From positions 1-7,209 of the forward strand of contig CADBNA010000471.1 of NCBI GenBank assembly GCA_902795835.1: a stretch of DNA of 7,209 nucleotides, in the 5' to 3' direction. Positions 7,010-7,209 of this stretch are shown one piece after another (the first letter of the stretch is position 1; each line of letters opens with the position of its first letter). A program made the position numbers and the translations under genes. Source of the stretch: an uncultured Lachnospiraceae bacterium (GTDB lineage: Bacteria > Bacillota_A > Clostridia > Lachnospirales > Lachnospiraceae). The notes below the pieces were generated by a model. It was given only the letters and a program-made list of their open reading frames with translations. It was not told where the DNA came from and searched no databases.

Positions 7010-7098
7010 GGGCTTTATCCCGATAAACAGCCGGCTAGAACGGGGCTTTATCCCAATAAACAGCAGACCGGGACGGGGCTTCATACCCGAAGGACTGC
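7010..7098 (+). repeat. 33-bp tandem repeats, two close copies and one diverged copy
   Basis: Units begin at 7010, 7043 and 7076, each opening GGGCTT. The first two share GGGCTTTATCCC, then ATAAACAGC, and end in ACG. The third reads GGGCTTCATACCCGAAGGAC and is diverged. Each can fold locally on itself: TTTAT/ATAAA around CCCG in the first, the same arms around CCCA in the second, and CTTC/GAAG around ATACCC in the third. The first unit gains an outer CGGCTG/CAGCCG stem (7005-7010 with 7028-7033). No spacer pattern suggests CRISPR. Confidence 0.7.
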
Positions 7099-7175
7099 TT
7101 TGGAGCAAATGCTGGCAGCCGTTGGGCTGCCGGAGCCGCGGAACAGGGGCGAGATCGGGCACACACAGCCCGATC
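7096..7175 (+). promoter_or_regulatory. Hairpin series in the leader of the plus-strand gene
   Basis: Three stem-loops follow one another. The first is TGCT/AGCA around TTGG (7096-7107). The second is CTGGCAGCC (7112-7120) with GGCTGCCGG (7125-7133), nine pairs including one G-U valid only on the plus strand, with a GTTG loop. The third is GATCGGGC (7153-7160) with GCCCGATC (7168-7175), eight perfect pairs around ACACACA, ending 11 bases before the ribosome binding site at 7187. None is followed by a U run, so they look like leader structure rather than intrinsic terminators. Confidence 0.5.
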
Positions 7176-7186
7176 GAGAGCGAGAT

Positions 7187-7193
7187 GGAGGGG
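7187..7193 (+). promoter_or_regulatory. Ribosome binding site of the plus-strand gene at the right edge
   Basis: GGAGGGG followed by TTTTC and an ATG at 7199. The five-base spacing is ideal, which is the main evidence that a gene starts here. Confidence 0.6.
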
Positions 7194-7198
7194 TTTTC

Positions 7199-7209
7199 AT
7201 GAAGAAAAC
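7199..7209 (+). CDS. Start of an unidentified gene (5' end only)
   Basis: ATG AAG AAA AC, that is Met-Lys-Lys and a partial codon, behind a strong ribosome binding site, divergent from greA. A Met-Lys-Lys start is common for exported proteins with a signal peptide, but three codons are far too few to say what it is. Its leader would include the structured region 6773-7175. Confidence 0.5.

Noticed and set aside
7010..7098. CRISPR array
   Set aside because: Units are directly adjacent without spacers, the third is strongly diverged, and no cas gene is near.
6959..7162. 67-residue minus-strand frame with 11-residue repeats
   Set aside because: GTG start without a ribosome binding site; the repeats come from hairpin-forming 33-bp DNA units whose setting favours plus-strand RNA.

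Overview
The window reads as chromosomal housekeeping DNA from a moderately GC-rich Gram-positive anaerobe, most likely a Clostridia member of the Lachnospiraceae type. The basis is the protein style of NusA, RimP, FtsH (zinc motif HEIGH) and GreA, the strong AGGAGG-type ribosome binding sites, and a sigma-A-like promoter before ftsH. This is inference from sequence style; no taxonomic marker is present.

Layout. Five genes lie on the minus strand, in transcription order from right to left: greA (6717-6220), ftsH (6098-4026, GTG start, own promoter), a diverged glycogen branching enzyme homologue (3974-1728), rimP (1557-1087) and nusA (1049 to the left edge, 3' end missing). A sixth gene starts on the plus strand at 7199 and leaves the window after three codons. 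Between the divergent greA and the plus-strand gene is a 481-base stretch without a credible protein gene but full of inverted repeats.

How the genes relate. GreA and NusA act on RNA polymerase (rescue of backtracked complexes; pausing, termination and antitermination). RimP matures the 30S ribosomal subunit, and rimP-nusA is the usual start of the nusA-infB operon. FtsH is the membrane-bound AAA+ zinc protease. The GlgB-like gene sits between ftsH and the rimP promoter, so it is probably transcribed with or after ftsH.

Two things stand out. First, the GlgB-like protein keeps the full branching-enzyme architecture but has lost the catalytic nucleophile (Asp to Pro440), the transition-state Asp (to Arg561) and an active-site His (to Phe375), so it looks like a non-catalytic pseudoenzyme. 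Second, the region 6773-7198 looks like a large structured RNA read from the plus strand. A 21-pair long-range helix closes a 236-nt domain, further hairpins follow, and every G-U wobble in the Watson-Crick-rich helices fits plus-strand RNA only. I cannot assign it to a known RNA class.
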